A stretch of DNA of 64,000 nt from Inia geoffrensis. Its lineage: Eukaryota; Chordata; Mammalia; Artiodactyla; Iniidae. The translations under genes were made by a program, and so were the position numbers. The stretch covers positions 124,001 through 188,000 of the forward strand of contig JAZAQT010000217.1 in assembly GCA_036417435.1 (NCBI GenBank), read 5' to 3'. Every line of letters starts with the position of its first letter. Position 1 is the stretch's first letter. Positions 26,301 through 39,600 of the stretch are shown in pieces. Under the pieces are notes generated by a model. That model saw only the letters and a list, made by a program, of their open reading frames with translations, ran no database searches and was not told the DNA's origin.

Positions 26301-27690
26301 AGGGTACGACAACGCTTAAGGTTTAGCGTACGTGTGAGGGCACGAGTTAGTTTTGGTGTCCTGGTTAAGATTAGGGCACAGGTGAGGGTAAGGCTTCGGG
26401 TGAGGGTCACGGTTAGGTTTCGTGTTAGGGTTAGGGTTAAGGAATGCAGAGGGATTAGGGTACAGCTTAGGGTACGACAGTGCTTAAGCGTTACCGTTCG
26501 TGTGAGGGCAAGGGTTAGTGTTAGTGTCCTGGTTAAGATTAGGGCACGGGTGAGGGTAAGGCTTCAGGTGACGGTCAGGGTTAGGATTCGGTTTAGGGTT
26601 AGGGTTAGGGAATGGGGAGGGATTAGGGTACAGTTTAGGGTACGACAACGATTAAGCGTTAGCGTACGTGTGAAGGCACGAGTTAGTGTTTGTGTCCTGG
26701 TTAAGATTAGGGCAGGGGTGAGGGTAAGGTTTCGGGTGAGGGTCAGGGATAGAATTCGGGTTAGGGTTAGGGTTAGGGAATGGGGAGATATTAGGGCACA
26801 GTTTAGGGTACCACAACGCTTAAGGTTTAGCGTACGTGTGAGGTCACTAGTTAGTGTTAGTGTACTGCTTACGATTAGGGCACGGGAGAGGGTAAGGCCT
26901 CGGAAGAGGGCCACGTTAAGGGTTAGGGTTAGGGAATGGGGATTGATTAGGGTACAGGTTAGAGTACGGCAATGGCTTAGGGTTAGCGTACGTTAGAGGG
27001 CATGGGTTAGTGCTGATGTACTGGTTAAAATTAGGACACGGTTGAGGGTAAAGTTTCGGGTGAGTGTCATGGTTAGCCTTCAGGTGAGGGTTAGTGTTAG
27101 GGAATGGAGAGGGATTAGGGTACAGGTTAGGGTACCGCTGCGGTTTATTGTTAGCATACTTGTGAGGGCAGGAGTTAGTCTTGGTGTCCTGGTTAAGATT
27201 AGGGCACCGGTGAGGGTAAGTCTTCTGTGAGGGTCAGGTTTAGGATTCGGGTTAGTGTTAGGGTTAGGGAATGGAGAGGGATTAGGGTACAGGTTAGGGT
27301 ACGACAATGCTTAAGGGTTAGCCTAAGTGTGAGGGCACGAGTTAGTGTTGGTGTACTGGTTAAGACAAGGGCACTGATGAGGGTAAGGCCTCGGAAAAGG
27401 GTCACGTTCAGGGTTTCGGTTAGGGTTAGGGTTAGGGAATGGGGAGGGTTTAGGGTACAGGATAGTGTACGACAATGCTTAAGGTTTAGCGTACGTTTGA
27501 GGCAAGAGTTAGTGTTTGTGTACTGGTTAAGATTAGGGCATTGTTTAGGGTAGGGCATCGGAAGTGGGTCAGGTTTAGGAATGGGGTTAGGGTTAGGGTT
27601 ATGGAATGGGGAGGAATTAGGGTACAGTTTAGGGTACGACAACGATTAAGGGTTAGCGTACGTGTGAGGGCACGAGTTAGTGTTGGTGTC
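20329..27690 (+). repeat. Tandem duplication of a 3,682-bp multi-HOR block
   Basis: Class A starts at 20329, 21841 and 23185 recur at 24012, 25523 and 26867, a constant offset of 3,682-3,683 bp (22 monomers less 14 bp). Rare variants recur at the same offset: 'attggaagtggttcagg' near 21,201 and 24,883, and 'aagtttctggtgagtg' near 22,036 and 25,718. The correspondence breaks before 27861, where the next class A monomer is one monomer later than predicted. Confidence 0.85.
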
Positions 27691-30600
27691 CTGGTTAAGA
27701 TTAGGTCACGGGTGAGGGTATGGTTTCGGGTGAGGGTCAGGGATAGAATTCGGGTTAGGGATAGGGTTAGGGAATGGGGAGATATTAGGACACAGTTTAG
27801 CATACCACGACGCTTAAGGTTTAGCGTACGTGCGAGGTCACTAGTTAGTGTTAGTGTACTGCTTACGATTAGGGCACGGGTGAGGGTAACGCCTCGGAAG
27901 AGGGTCACGTTAAGGGTTAGGGTTAGGGTTAGGGTTAGGGAATGGGGATTGATTACGGTACAGGTTATGGTACGGCAATGGCTTAAGGTTAGAGTACGTT
28001 GGAGGGCATGGGTTAGTGTTGATGTACTGGTTAAAATTAGGACACGGGTGAGGGTAAAGTTTCGGGTGAGTGTCATGGTTAGGTTTCAGGTTAGGGTTAG
28101 GGTTAAGGAATGGAGAGGGATTAGGGTACAGGTTAGGGTACCGCTGCGGTTTAGTGTTAGCGTACGTGTGAGGGCACGAGGTAGTCTTGGTGTCCTGGTT
28201 AAGATTAGGGCACGGGTGAGGGTATGGCTTCGGGTGAGGGTCAGGTTTAGGATTCGGGTTAGGGTTAGGGTTAGGGAATGGGGAGGGATTAGGGTACAGG
28301 ATAGGGTACGACAATGCTTAAGGGTTAGCGTACGTTTGAGGGCATGAGTTAGTGTTTGTGTACTGGTTAAGTTTAGGGCATTGGTTAGGTTAGGGCATCG
28401 GAAGTGGTACAGGTTTAGGGATGGGGTTAGGGTTAGGGTTAAGGAAAGGGGAGGGATTAGGGTATAATTTAGGGTACGACAACGCTTAAGGTTTAGCGTA
28501 CGTGTGAGGGCACGAGTTAGTGTTGGTGTCCTGGTTAAGATTAGGGCACAGGTGAGGGTAAGGCTTCGGGTGAGGGTCACGGTTAGGATTCGTGTTAGGG
28601 TTAGGGTTAAGGAATGCAGAGGGATTAGGGTACAGCTTAGGGTACGACAGTGCTTAAGGGTTACCGTTCGTGTGAGGGCAAGGGTTAGTGTTAGTGTCCT
28701 GGTTAAGATTAGGGCACGGGTGAGGGTAAGGCTTCAGGTGACGGTCAGGGTTAGGATTCGGTTTAGGGTTAGGGTTAGGGAATAGGGAGGGATTAGGGTA
28801 CAGTTTAGGGTACGACAACGATTAAGCGTTAGCGTACATGTGAAGGCACGAGTTAGTGTTTGTGTCCTCGTTAAGATTAGGGCAGGGGTGAGGGTAAGGT
28901 TTCGGGTGAGGGTCAGGGATAGAATTCGGGTTAGGGTTAGGGTTAGGGAATGGGGAGATATTAGGGCACAGTTTAGGGTACCACAACGCTTAAGGTTTAG
29001 CGTACGTGTGAGGTCACTAGTTAGTGTTAGTGTACTGTTTACGATTAGGGCACGGGAGAGGGTAAGGTCTCGGAAGAGGGTCACGTTAAGGGTTAGGGTT
29101 AGGGAATGGGGATTGATTAGGGTACAGGTTAGAGTACGGCAATGGCTTAGGGTTAGCGTACGTTAGAGGGCATGGGTTAGTGCTGATGTACTGGTTAAAA
29201 TTAGGACACGGTTGAGGGTAAAGTTTCGGGTGAGTGTCATGGTTAGCCTTCAGGTGAGGGTTAGGGTTAGGGAATGGAGAGGGATTAGGGTACAGGTTAG
29301 GGTACCGCTGCAGTTTATTGTTAGCATACTTGTGAGGGCACGAGTTAGTCTTGGTGTCCTGGTTACGATTAGGGCACCGGTGAGGGTAAGGCTTCGGTGA
29401 GGGCCAGGTTTAGGATTCGGGTTAGTGTTAGGGTTAGGGAATGGAGAGGGATTAGGGTACAGGTTAGGGTACGACAATGCTTAAGGATTAGCATAAGTGT
29501 GAGGGCACGAGTTAGTGTTAGTGTACTGGTTAAGACAAGGGCACTGATGAGGGTAAGGCCTCGGAAAAGGGTCACGTTCAGGGTTTCGGTTAGGGTTAGG
29601 GTTAGGGAATGGGAAGGGTTTAGGGTACAGGATAGTGTACGACAATGCTTAAGGTTTAGCGTACGTTTGAGGCAAGAGTTAGTGTTTGTGTACTGGTTAA
29701 GATTAGGGCATTGTTTAGGGTAGGGCATCGGAAGTGGGTCAGGTTTAGGAATGGGGTTAGGGTTAGGGTTATGGAATGGGGAGGAATTAGGGTACAGTTT
29801 AGGGTACGACAACGATTAAGGGTTAGCGTACGTGTGAGGGCACGAGTTAGTGTTGGTGTCCTGGTTAAGATTAGGTCACGGGTGAGGGTATGGTTTCGGG
29901 TGAGGGTCAGGGATAGAATTCGGGTTAGGGATAGGGTTAGGGAATGGGGAGATATTAGGACACAGTTTAGCATACCACGACGCTTAAGGTTTAGCGTACG
30001 TGCGAGGTCACTAGTTAGTGTTAGTGTACTGCTTACGATTAGGGCACGGGTGAGGGTAACGCCTCGGAAGAGGGTCACGTTAAGGGTTATGGTTAGGGTT
30101 AGGGTTAGGGAATTGGGATTGATTAAAGTACAGGTTATGGTACGGCGATGGCTTAGGGTTAGCGTACGTTAGAGGGCATGGGTTAGTGTTGATGTACTGG
30201 TTAAAATTAGAACACGGGTGAGGGTAAAGTTTCCGGTGAGTGTCATGGATAGGTTTCAGGTTAGGGTTAGGGTTAGGGAATGGAGAGGATTTAGGGTACA
30301 GGTTAGGGTACCCCTGCGGTTTAGTGTTAGCGTATGTGTGAGGGTACGAGTTAGTCTTGGTGTCCTGGTTAAGATTAGGGCACGGGTGAGGGTAAGGCTT
30401 CGTGTGAGGGTCAGGGTTAGGATTCGGCTTAGGGTTACGGTTAGGGAATGGAGAGGGATTAGGGTACAGGTTAGGGTACGACAATGCTTAAGGTTTAGCG
30501 TAAGTGTGAGGGCATGAGTTAGTGTTGGTGTACTGGTTAAGACAAGGGCACCGATGACGGTAAGGCCTCGGAAAAGGGTCACGTTCAGGGTTTCGGTTAG

Positions 30601-33600
30601 GGTTAGGGTTAGGGAATGGGGAGGGATTAGGTTACAGGATAGGGTATGACAATGCTTAAGGGTTAGCATAAGTGGGAGGGCACGAGTTAGTGTTGGTGTA
30701 CTGGTTAAACAAGGGCACCGATGAGGGTAAGGCCTCGGAAAAGGGTCACGTTCAGTGTTTCGGTTACAGTTAGGGTTCGGGAATGGGGAGGGATTAGGGT
30801 ACAGGATAGGGTACGACAATGCTTAAGGGTTAGCGTACGTTTGAGGGCATGAGTTAGTGTTTGTGTACTGGTTAAGATTAGGGCATTGGTTAGGGTAGGG
30901 CATCGGAAGTGGTTCAGGTTTAGGGATGTAGTTAGGGTTAGGGTTAAGGAATGGGGAGGGATTAGGGTACAATTTAGGGTACGAAAACGTTTAAGGTTTA
31001 GCGTACGTGTGAGGGCACGAGTTAGTGTTGGTGTCCTGGTTAAGACTAGGGCACGGTTGAAGGTAAGGTTTCGGGTGAGGGTCAGGTTTAGGATTCGTGT
31101 TAGGGTTAGGGTTAAGGAATGCAGAGGGATTAGGGTACAGCTTAGGGTACGACAGTGCTTAAGGGTTAGCGTTCGTGTGAGGGCAAGGGTTAGTGTTAGT
31201 GTCCTGGTTAAGATTAGGGGACGGGTGAGGGTAAGTCTTCAGGTGAGGGTCTGGGTTAGGATTCGGGTTAGGGTTAGGGTTAGGGAATGGGGAGGGATTA
31301 GGGTACAGTTTATGGTACGACAACGATTAAGGGTTACCGTACGTGTGAGGGCACGAGTTAGTGTTGGTGTCCTGGTTAAGATTAGGGCACGGGTGAGGGA
31401 AAGGTTTCGGGTGAGGTTCAGGGATAGAATTCGGGTTAGAGATAGGGTTAGGGAATAGGGAGATATTAGGGCACAGTTTAGGGTACCACAACGCTTAAGG
31501 TTTAGCGTACGTGTGAGGTCACTAGTTAGTGTTAGTGTACTGCTTACGATTAGGGCACGGGGGAGGGTATGGCCTCGGAAGAGGGTCACGTTAAGGGTTA
31601 GGGTTAGGGTTAGGGTTAGGGAATGGGGATTGATTACGGTACAGGTTATGGTACGGCAATGGCTTAAGGTTAGAGTACGTTGGAGGGCATGGGTTAGTGT
31701 TGATGTACTGGTTAAAATTAGGACACGGGTGAGGGTAAAGTTTCGGGTGAGTGTCATGGTTAGGTTTCAGGTTAGGGTTAGGGTTAAGGAATGGAGAGGG
31801 ATTAGGGTACAGGTTAGGGTACCGCTGCGGTTTAGTGTTAGCGTACGTATGAGGGCACGAGGTAGTCTTGGTGTCCTGGTTAAGATTAGGGCACGGGTGA
31901 GGGTATGGCTTCGGGTGAGGGTCAGGTTTAGGATTCGGGTTAGGGTTAGGGTTAGAGAATGGAGAGGGATTAGGGTACAGGTTAGGGTATGACAATGCTT
32001 AAGGGTGAGCGTACGTGTGAGGGCACGAGTTAGTGTTGGTTTACTGGTTAAGACAAGGGCACCGATGAGGGTAAGGCCTCGGAAAAGGGTCACGTTCAGG
32101 GTTTCGGTTAGGGTTACGTTTAGGGAATGGGGAGGGATTAGGGTACAGGATAGGGTACGACATTGCTTAAGGGTTAGCGTACGTTTGAGGGCAAGAGTTA
32201 GTGTTTGTGTCCTGATTAAGATTAGGGCAGGGGTGAGGGTAAGGTTTCGGGTGAGGGTCAGGGATAGAATTCGTGTTAGGGTTAGGGTTAGGGAATGGGG
32301 AGATATTAGGGCACAGTTTAGGGTACCACAACGCTTAAGGTTTAGCGTACGTGTGAGGTCACTAGTTAGTGTTAGTGTACTGCTTACGATTAGGGCACGG
32401 GAGAGGGTAAGGCCTCGGAAGAGGGTCACGTTAAGGGTTAGGTTTAGGGAATGGGGATTGATTAGGGTACAGGTTAGGGTACGGCAATGGCTTAGGGTTA
32501 GCGTACGTTAGAGGGCATGGGTTAGTGCTGATGTACTGCTTAAAATTAGGACACGGTTGAGGGTAAAGTTTCGGGTGAGTGTCATGGTTAGCCTTCAGGT
32601 GAGGCTTAGGGTTAGGGAATGGAGAGGGATTAGGGTACAGGTTAGGGTACCGCTGCGGTTTATTGTTAGCATACTTGTGAGGGCACGAGTTAGTCTTGGT
32701 GTCCTGGTTAAGATTAGGGCACGGGTGAGGGTAAGGCTTCGGTGAGGGTCAGGTTTAGGATTCGGGTTAGTGTTAGGGTTAGGGAATGGAGAGGGATTAG
32801 GGTACAGGTTAGGGTACGACAATGCTTAAGGGTTAGCGTAAGTGTGAGGGCACGAGTTAGTGTTGGTGTACTGGTTAAGACAAGGGCACTGATGAGGGTA
32901 AGGCCTCGGAAAAGGGTCACGTTTAGGGTTTCGTTTAGGGTTAGGGTTAGGGAATGGGGAGGGTTTAGGGTACAGGATAGTGTACGACAATGCTTAAGGT
33001 TTAGCGTACGTTTGAGGGCAAGAGTTAGTGTTTGTGTACTGGTTAAGATTAGGGCATTGTTTAGGGTAGGGCATCCGAAGTGGGTCAGGTTTAGGAATGG
33101 GGTTAGGGTTAGGGTTAAGGAATGGGGAGGAATTAGGGTACAGTTTAGGGTACGACAACGATTAAGGGTTAGCGTACGTGTGAGGGCACGAGTTAGTGTT
33201 GGTGTCCTGGTTAAGATTAGGTCACGGGTGAGGGTATGGTTTCGGGTGAGGGTCAGGGATAGAATTCGGGTTAGGGATAGGGTTAGGGAATGGGGAGATA
33301 TTAGGACACAGTTTAGCATACCACAACGCTTAAGGTTTAGCGTACGTGTGAGGTCACTAGTTAGTGTTAGTGTACTGCTTACGATTAGGGCACGGGTGAG
33401 GGTAACGCCTCGGAAGAGGGTCACGTTAAGGGTTATGGTTAGGGTTAGGGTTAGGGAATTGGGATTGATTAAAGTACAGGTTATGGTACGGCGTTGGCTT
33501 AGGGTTAGCGTACGTTGGAGGGCATGGGTTAGTGTTGATGTACTGGTTAAAATTAGAACACGGGTGAGGGTAAAGTTTCGGGTGAGTGTCATGGATAGGT

Positions 33601-36600
33601 TTCAGATTAGGGTTAGGGTTACGGAATGGAGAGGATTTAGGGTACAGGTTAGGGTACCGCTGCGGTTTAGTGTTAGCGTATGTGTGAGGGTATGAGTTAG
33701 TCTTGGTGTCCTGGTTAAGATTAGGGCATGGGTGAGGGTAAGGCTTCGTGTGAGGGTCAGGGTTAGGATCCGGGTTAGGGTTACGGTTAGGGAATGGAGA
33801 GGGATTAGGGTACAGGTTAGGGTACGACAATGCTTAAGGTTTAGCGTAAGTGTGAGGGCATGAGTTAGTGTTGGTGTACTGGTTAAGACAAGGGCACCGA
33901 TGACGGTAAGGCCTCGGAAAAGGGTCACGTTCAGGGTTTCGGTTAGGGTTAGGGTTAGGGAATGGGGAGGGATTAGGTTACAGGATAGGGTACGACAATG
34001 CTTAAGGGTTAGCATAAGTGGGAGGGCACGAGTTAGTGTTGGTGTACTGGTTAAGACAAGGGCACCGATGAGGGTAAGGCCTCGGAAAAGGGTCACGTTC
34101 AGTGTTACGGTTACGGTTAGGGTTCGGGAATGGGGAGGGATTAGGGTACAGGATAGGGTACGACAATGCTTAAGGGTTAGCGTACGTTTGAGGGCATGAG
34201 TTAGTGTTTGTGTACTGGTTAAGATTAGGGCATTGGTTAGGGTAGGGCATCGGAAGTGGTTCAGGTTTAGGGATGTAGTTAGGGTTAGGGTTAAGGAATG
34301 GGGAGGGATTAGGGTACAATTTAGGGTACGAAAACGCTTAAGGTTTAGCGTACGTGTGAGGGCACGAGTTAGTGTTGGTGTCCTGGTTAAGATTAGGGCA
34401 CGGGTGAAGGTAAGGCTTCGGGTGAGGGTCAGGTTTAGGATTCGTGTTAGGGTTAGGGTTAAGGAATGCAGAGGGATTAGGGTACAGCTTAGGGTACGAC
34501 AGTGCTTAAGGGTTAGCGTTCGTGTGAGGGCAAGGGTTAGTGTTAGTGTCCTGGTTAAGATTAGGGGACGGGTGAGGGTAAGGCTTCAGGTGAGGGTCTG
34601 GATTAGGATTCGGGTTAGGGTTAGGGAATGGGTAGGGATTAGGGTACAGTTTAGGGTATGACAACGATTAAGGGTTAGCGTACGTGTGAGGGCACGAGTT
34701 AGTGTTGGTGTCCTGGTTAAGATTAGGGCAGGGGTGAGGGTAAGGTTTCGGGTGAGGGTCAGGGATAGAATTCGGATTAGGGTTAGGGTTAGGGAATGGG
34801 GAGATATTAGGGCACAGTTTAGGGTACCACAACACTTAAGGTTTAGCGTACGTGTGAGTTCACTAGTTAGTGTTAGTGTACTGCTTACGATTAGGGCACG
34901 GGTGAGGGTAAGGCCTCGGAAGAGGGTCACATTAAGGGTTAGGGTTAGGGTTAGGGTTAGGGAATGGGGACTGATTAGGGTACAGGTTATGTTACGGCAA
35001 TGGCTTAGGGTTAGCGTACGTTAGACGGCATGGGTTAGTGCTGATGTACTGCTTAAAATTAGGACACGGTTGAGGGTAAAGTTTCGGGTGAGTGTCATGG
35101 TTAGCCTTCAGGTGAGGGTTAGGGTTAGGGAATGGAGAGGGATTAGGGTACAGGTTAGGGTACCACTGCGGTTTATTGTTAGCATACTTGTGAGGGCACG
35201 AGTTAGTCTTGGTGTCCTGGTTAAGATTAGGGCACGGGTGAGGGTAAGGCTTCGGTGAGGGTCAGGTTTAGGATTCGGGTTAGTGTTAGGGTTAGGGAAT
35301 GGAGAGGGATTAGGGTACAGGTTAGGGTACGACAATGCTTAAGGGTTAGCGTAAGTGTGAGGGCACGAGTTAGTGTTGGTGTACTGGTTAAGACAAGGGC
35401 ACTGATGAGGGTAAGGCCTCGGAAAAGGGTCACGTTCAGGGTTTCGTTTAGGGTTAGGGTTAGGGAATGGGGAGGGTTTAGGGTACAGGATAGTGTACGA
35501 CAATGCTTAAGGTTTAGCGTACGTTTGAGGGCAAGAGTTAGTGTTTGTGTACTGGTTAAGATTAGGGCATTGTTTAGGGTAGGGCATCCGAAGTGGGTCA
35601 GGTTTAGGAATGGGGTTAGGGTTAGGGTTATGGAATGGGGAGGAATTAGGGTACAGTTTAGGGTACGACAACGATTAAGGGTTAGCGTACGTGTGAGGGC
35701 ACGAGTTAGTGTTGGTGTCCTGGTTAAGATTAGGTCACGGGTGAGGGTATGGTTTCGGGTGAGGGTCAGGGATAGAATTCGGGTTAGGGATAGGGTTAGG
35801 GAATGGGGAGATATTAGGACACAGTTTAGCATACCACAACGCTTAAGGTTTAGCGTACGTGTGAGGTCACTAGTTAGTGTTAGTGTACTGCTTACGATTA
35901 GGGCACGGGTGAGGGTAACGCCTCGGAAGAGGGTCACGTTAAGGGTTATGGTTAGGGTTAGGGTTAGGGAATTGGGATTGATTAAAGTACAGGTTATGGT
36001 ACGGCGTTGGTTTAGGGTTAGCGTACGTTAGAGGGCATGGGTTAGTGTTGATGTACTGGTTAAAATTAGAACACGGGTGAGGGTAAAGTTTCGGGTGAGT
36101 GTCATGGATAGGTTTCAGGTTAGGGTTAGGGTTACGGAATGGAGAGGATTTAGGGTACAGGTTAGGGTACCGCTGCGGTTTAGTGTTAGCGTATGTGTGA
36201 GGGTATGAGTTAGTCTTGGTGTCCTGGTTAAGATTAGGGCACGGGTGAGGGTAAGGCTTCGTGTGAGGGTCAGGGTTAGGATCCGGGTTAGGGTTAGGGT
36301 TAGGGAATGGAGAGGGATTAGGGTACAGGATAGGGTACGACAATGCTTAAGGGTTAGCGTATGTTTGAGGGCATGAGTTAGTGTTTGTGTACTGGTTAAG
36401 ATTAGGGCATTGGTTAGGGTAGGGCATCGGAAGTGGGTCAGGTTTAGGAATGGGGTTAGGGTTAGGGTTTAGGAATGGGGAGGGATTAGGGTACCATTTA
36501 GAGTAGGACAACGCTTAAGGTTTAGCGTACGTGTGAGGGCACGAGTTAGTGTTGGTGTCCTGGTTAAGATTAGGGCACGGGTGAAGGTAAGGCTTCGGGA

Positions 36601-39600
36601 GAGGGTCAGGTTTAGGATTCGTGTTAGGGTTAGGGTTAAGGAATGCAGAGGGATTAGGGTACAGTTTAGGTTACGACAACGATTAAGGGTTAGCGTACGT
36701 GTGAGGGCACGAGTTAGTGTTGGTGTTCTGGTTAAGATTAGGGCAGGGGTGAGGGTAAGGTTTCGGGTGAGGGTCAGGGATAGAATTCGGGTTAGGGTTA
36801 GGGTTAGGGAATGGGGAGATATTAGGGCACAGTTTAGGGTACCACAACGCTTAAGGTTTAGCGTACGTGTGAGGTCACTAGTTAGTGTTAGTGTACTGCT
36901 TACGATTAGGGCACGGGTGAGGGTAAGGCCTCGGAAGAGTGTCACGTTAAGGGTTAGGGTTAGGGTGAGGGTTAGGGAATGGGGATTGATTAGCGTACAG
37001 GTTAGGGTACGTCAATGGCTTAGGGTTAGCGTACGTTAGAGGGCATGGGTTAGTGTTGATGTACTGGTTAAAATTAGCACACGGGTGATGGTAAAGTTTC
37101 GGGTGAGTGTCATGGATAGGTTTCAGGTTAGGTTTAGGGTTAGGGAATGGAGAGGGATTAGGGTACAGGTTAGGGTACCGCTGCGGTTTAGTGTTAGCGT
37201 ACGTGTGAGGGCACGAGTTAGTCTTGGTGTCCTGGTTAAGATTAGGGCACGGGTGAGGGTAAGGTTTCGGGTGAGGGTCAGGGTTAGGATTCGGGTTAGG
37301 GTTAGGGTTAGGGAATGGAGAGGGATTAGGGTACTGGTTAGGGTACGACAATGCCTAAGGGTTAGCGTAAGTGTGAGGGCACGAGTTAGTGTTGGTGTAC
37401 TGGTTAAGACAAGGGCACCGATGAGGGTAAGGCCTCGGAAAAGGGTCACGTTCAGGGTTTCGCTTAGGGTTAGGGTTAGGGAATGGGGAGGGATTAGGGT
37501 ACAGGATAGGGTACGACAAAGCTTAAGGGTTAGCATACGTTTGAGGGCATGAGTTAGTGTTTGTGTACTGGTTAAGATTAGGGCATTGGTTAGGGTAGGG
37601 CATCGGAAGTGGGTCAGGTTTAGGGATGGGGTTAGGGTTAGGGTTAAGGAATGGGGAGGGATTAGGTTACAATTTAGGGTACGACAACGCTTAAGGTTTA
37701 GCGTACGTGTGAGGGCACGAGTTAGTGTTGGTGTCCTGGTTAAGATTAGGGCACCGGTGAGGGTAAGGCTTCGGGTGAGGGTCAGGTTTAGGATTCGTGT
37801 TAGGGTTAGGGTTAAGGAATGCAGAGGGATTAGGGTACAGCTTAGGGTACGACAGCGCATAAGGGTTAGCGTTCGTGTGAGGGCAAGGATTAGTGTTAGT
37901 GTCCTGGTTAAGATTAGGGCACGGGTGAGGGTAAGGCTTCAGGTGAGGGTCAGGGTTAGGATTCGGGTTAGGGTTAGGGAATGGGGAGGGATTAGGATAC
38001 AGTTTAGGGTACGACAACGATTAAGGGTTACCGTACTTGTGAGGGAACGAGTTAGTGTTGGTGTCCTGGTTAAGATTAGGGCACGGGTGAGGGTAAGGTT
38101 TCGGGTGAGGGCCAGGGATAGAATTCGGGTTAGGGTTAGGGTTAGGAAATAGGGAGATATTAGGGCACACTTTAGGGTACCACAACGCTTAAGGTTTAGC
38201 GTACGTGTGAGGTCACTAGTTAGTGTTAGTGTACTGCTTACGATTAGGGCACGGGTGAGGGTAAGGCCTCGAAGAGGGTCACGTTAAGGGTTAGGGTTAG
38301 GGTTAGGGTTAGGGAATGGGGATTGATTAGGGTACAGATTAGGGTATGGCAATGGCTTAGGGTTAGCGTACGTTAGAGGGTATGGGTTAGTGTTGATGTA
38401 CTGGTTAAAATTAGGACACGGGTGAGGGTAAAGTTTCAGCTGAGTCTCATGGTTAGGTTTCAGGTTAGGGTTAGGGTTAGGGAATGGAGAGGGATTAGGG
38501 TACAGGTTAGGGTACCGCTGCGGTTTAGTGTTAGCGTACGTGTGAGGGCACGAGTTAGTCTTGGTGTCCTGGTTAAGATTAGGGCACGGGTGAGGGTAAG
38601 GTTTCGGGTGAGGGTCAGGGTTAGGATTCGGGTTAGGGTTAGGGTTAGGGATTGAAAGGGATTAGGGTACAGTTTAGGGTACGACAATGCTTAAGGGTTA
38701 GCGTAAGAGTGAGGGCACGAATTAGTGTTGGTGTACTGGTTAAGACAAGGGCACCGATGAGGGTAATGCCTCGGAAAAGGGTCACATTCAGGGTTTCGCT
38801 TAGGGTTAGGGTTAGGGAATGGGGAGGGATTAGGGTAGAGGATAGAGTACGACAATGCTTAAGTGTTAGCGTACTTTTGAGGGCATTAGTTAGAGTTTGT
38901 GTACTGGTTAAGATTAGGGCATTGGTTAGGGTAGGGCATCGGAAATGGGTCAGGTTTAGGGATGGGGTTAGGGTTAGGGTTAAGGAATGGGGAGGGATTA
39001 GGGTACAATTTAGGGTACGACAACGCTTAAGGTTTAGCGTTCGTGTGAGGGCAAGGGTTAGTGTTAGTGTCCTGGTTAAGATTAGGGCACGGGTGAGGGT
39101 AAGGCTTCGGGTGAGGGTCAGGGATAGAATTCGGGTTAGGGATAGGGTTAGGGAATGGAGAGGGATTAGGGTACAGGTTAGGGTACCGCTGCGGTTTAGT
39201 GTTAGCGTACGTGTGAGGGCACGAGTTAGTCTTGGTGTCCTGGTTAAGATTAGGGCACGGGTGAGGTTAAGGCTTCTTGTGAGGGTCAGGGTTAGGATTT
39301 GGGTTAGGGTTAGTGTTAGGGAATGGAGAGGGATTAGGGTACTGGTTAGGGTACGACAATGCCTAAGGGTTAGCGTAAGTGTGAGGGCACGAGTTAGTGT
39401 TGGTGTACTGGTTAAGACAAGGGCACCGATGAGGGTAAGGCCTCGGAAAAGGGTCACGTTCAGGGTTTCGCTTAGGGAAAGGGTTAGGGAATGGGGAGGG
39501 ATTAGGGTACAGGATAGGGTACGACAATGCTTAAGGGTTAGCGTACGTTAGAGGGCATGAGTTAGAGTTTGTGTACTGGTTAAGATTAGGGCATTGGTTA

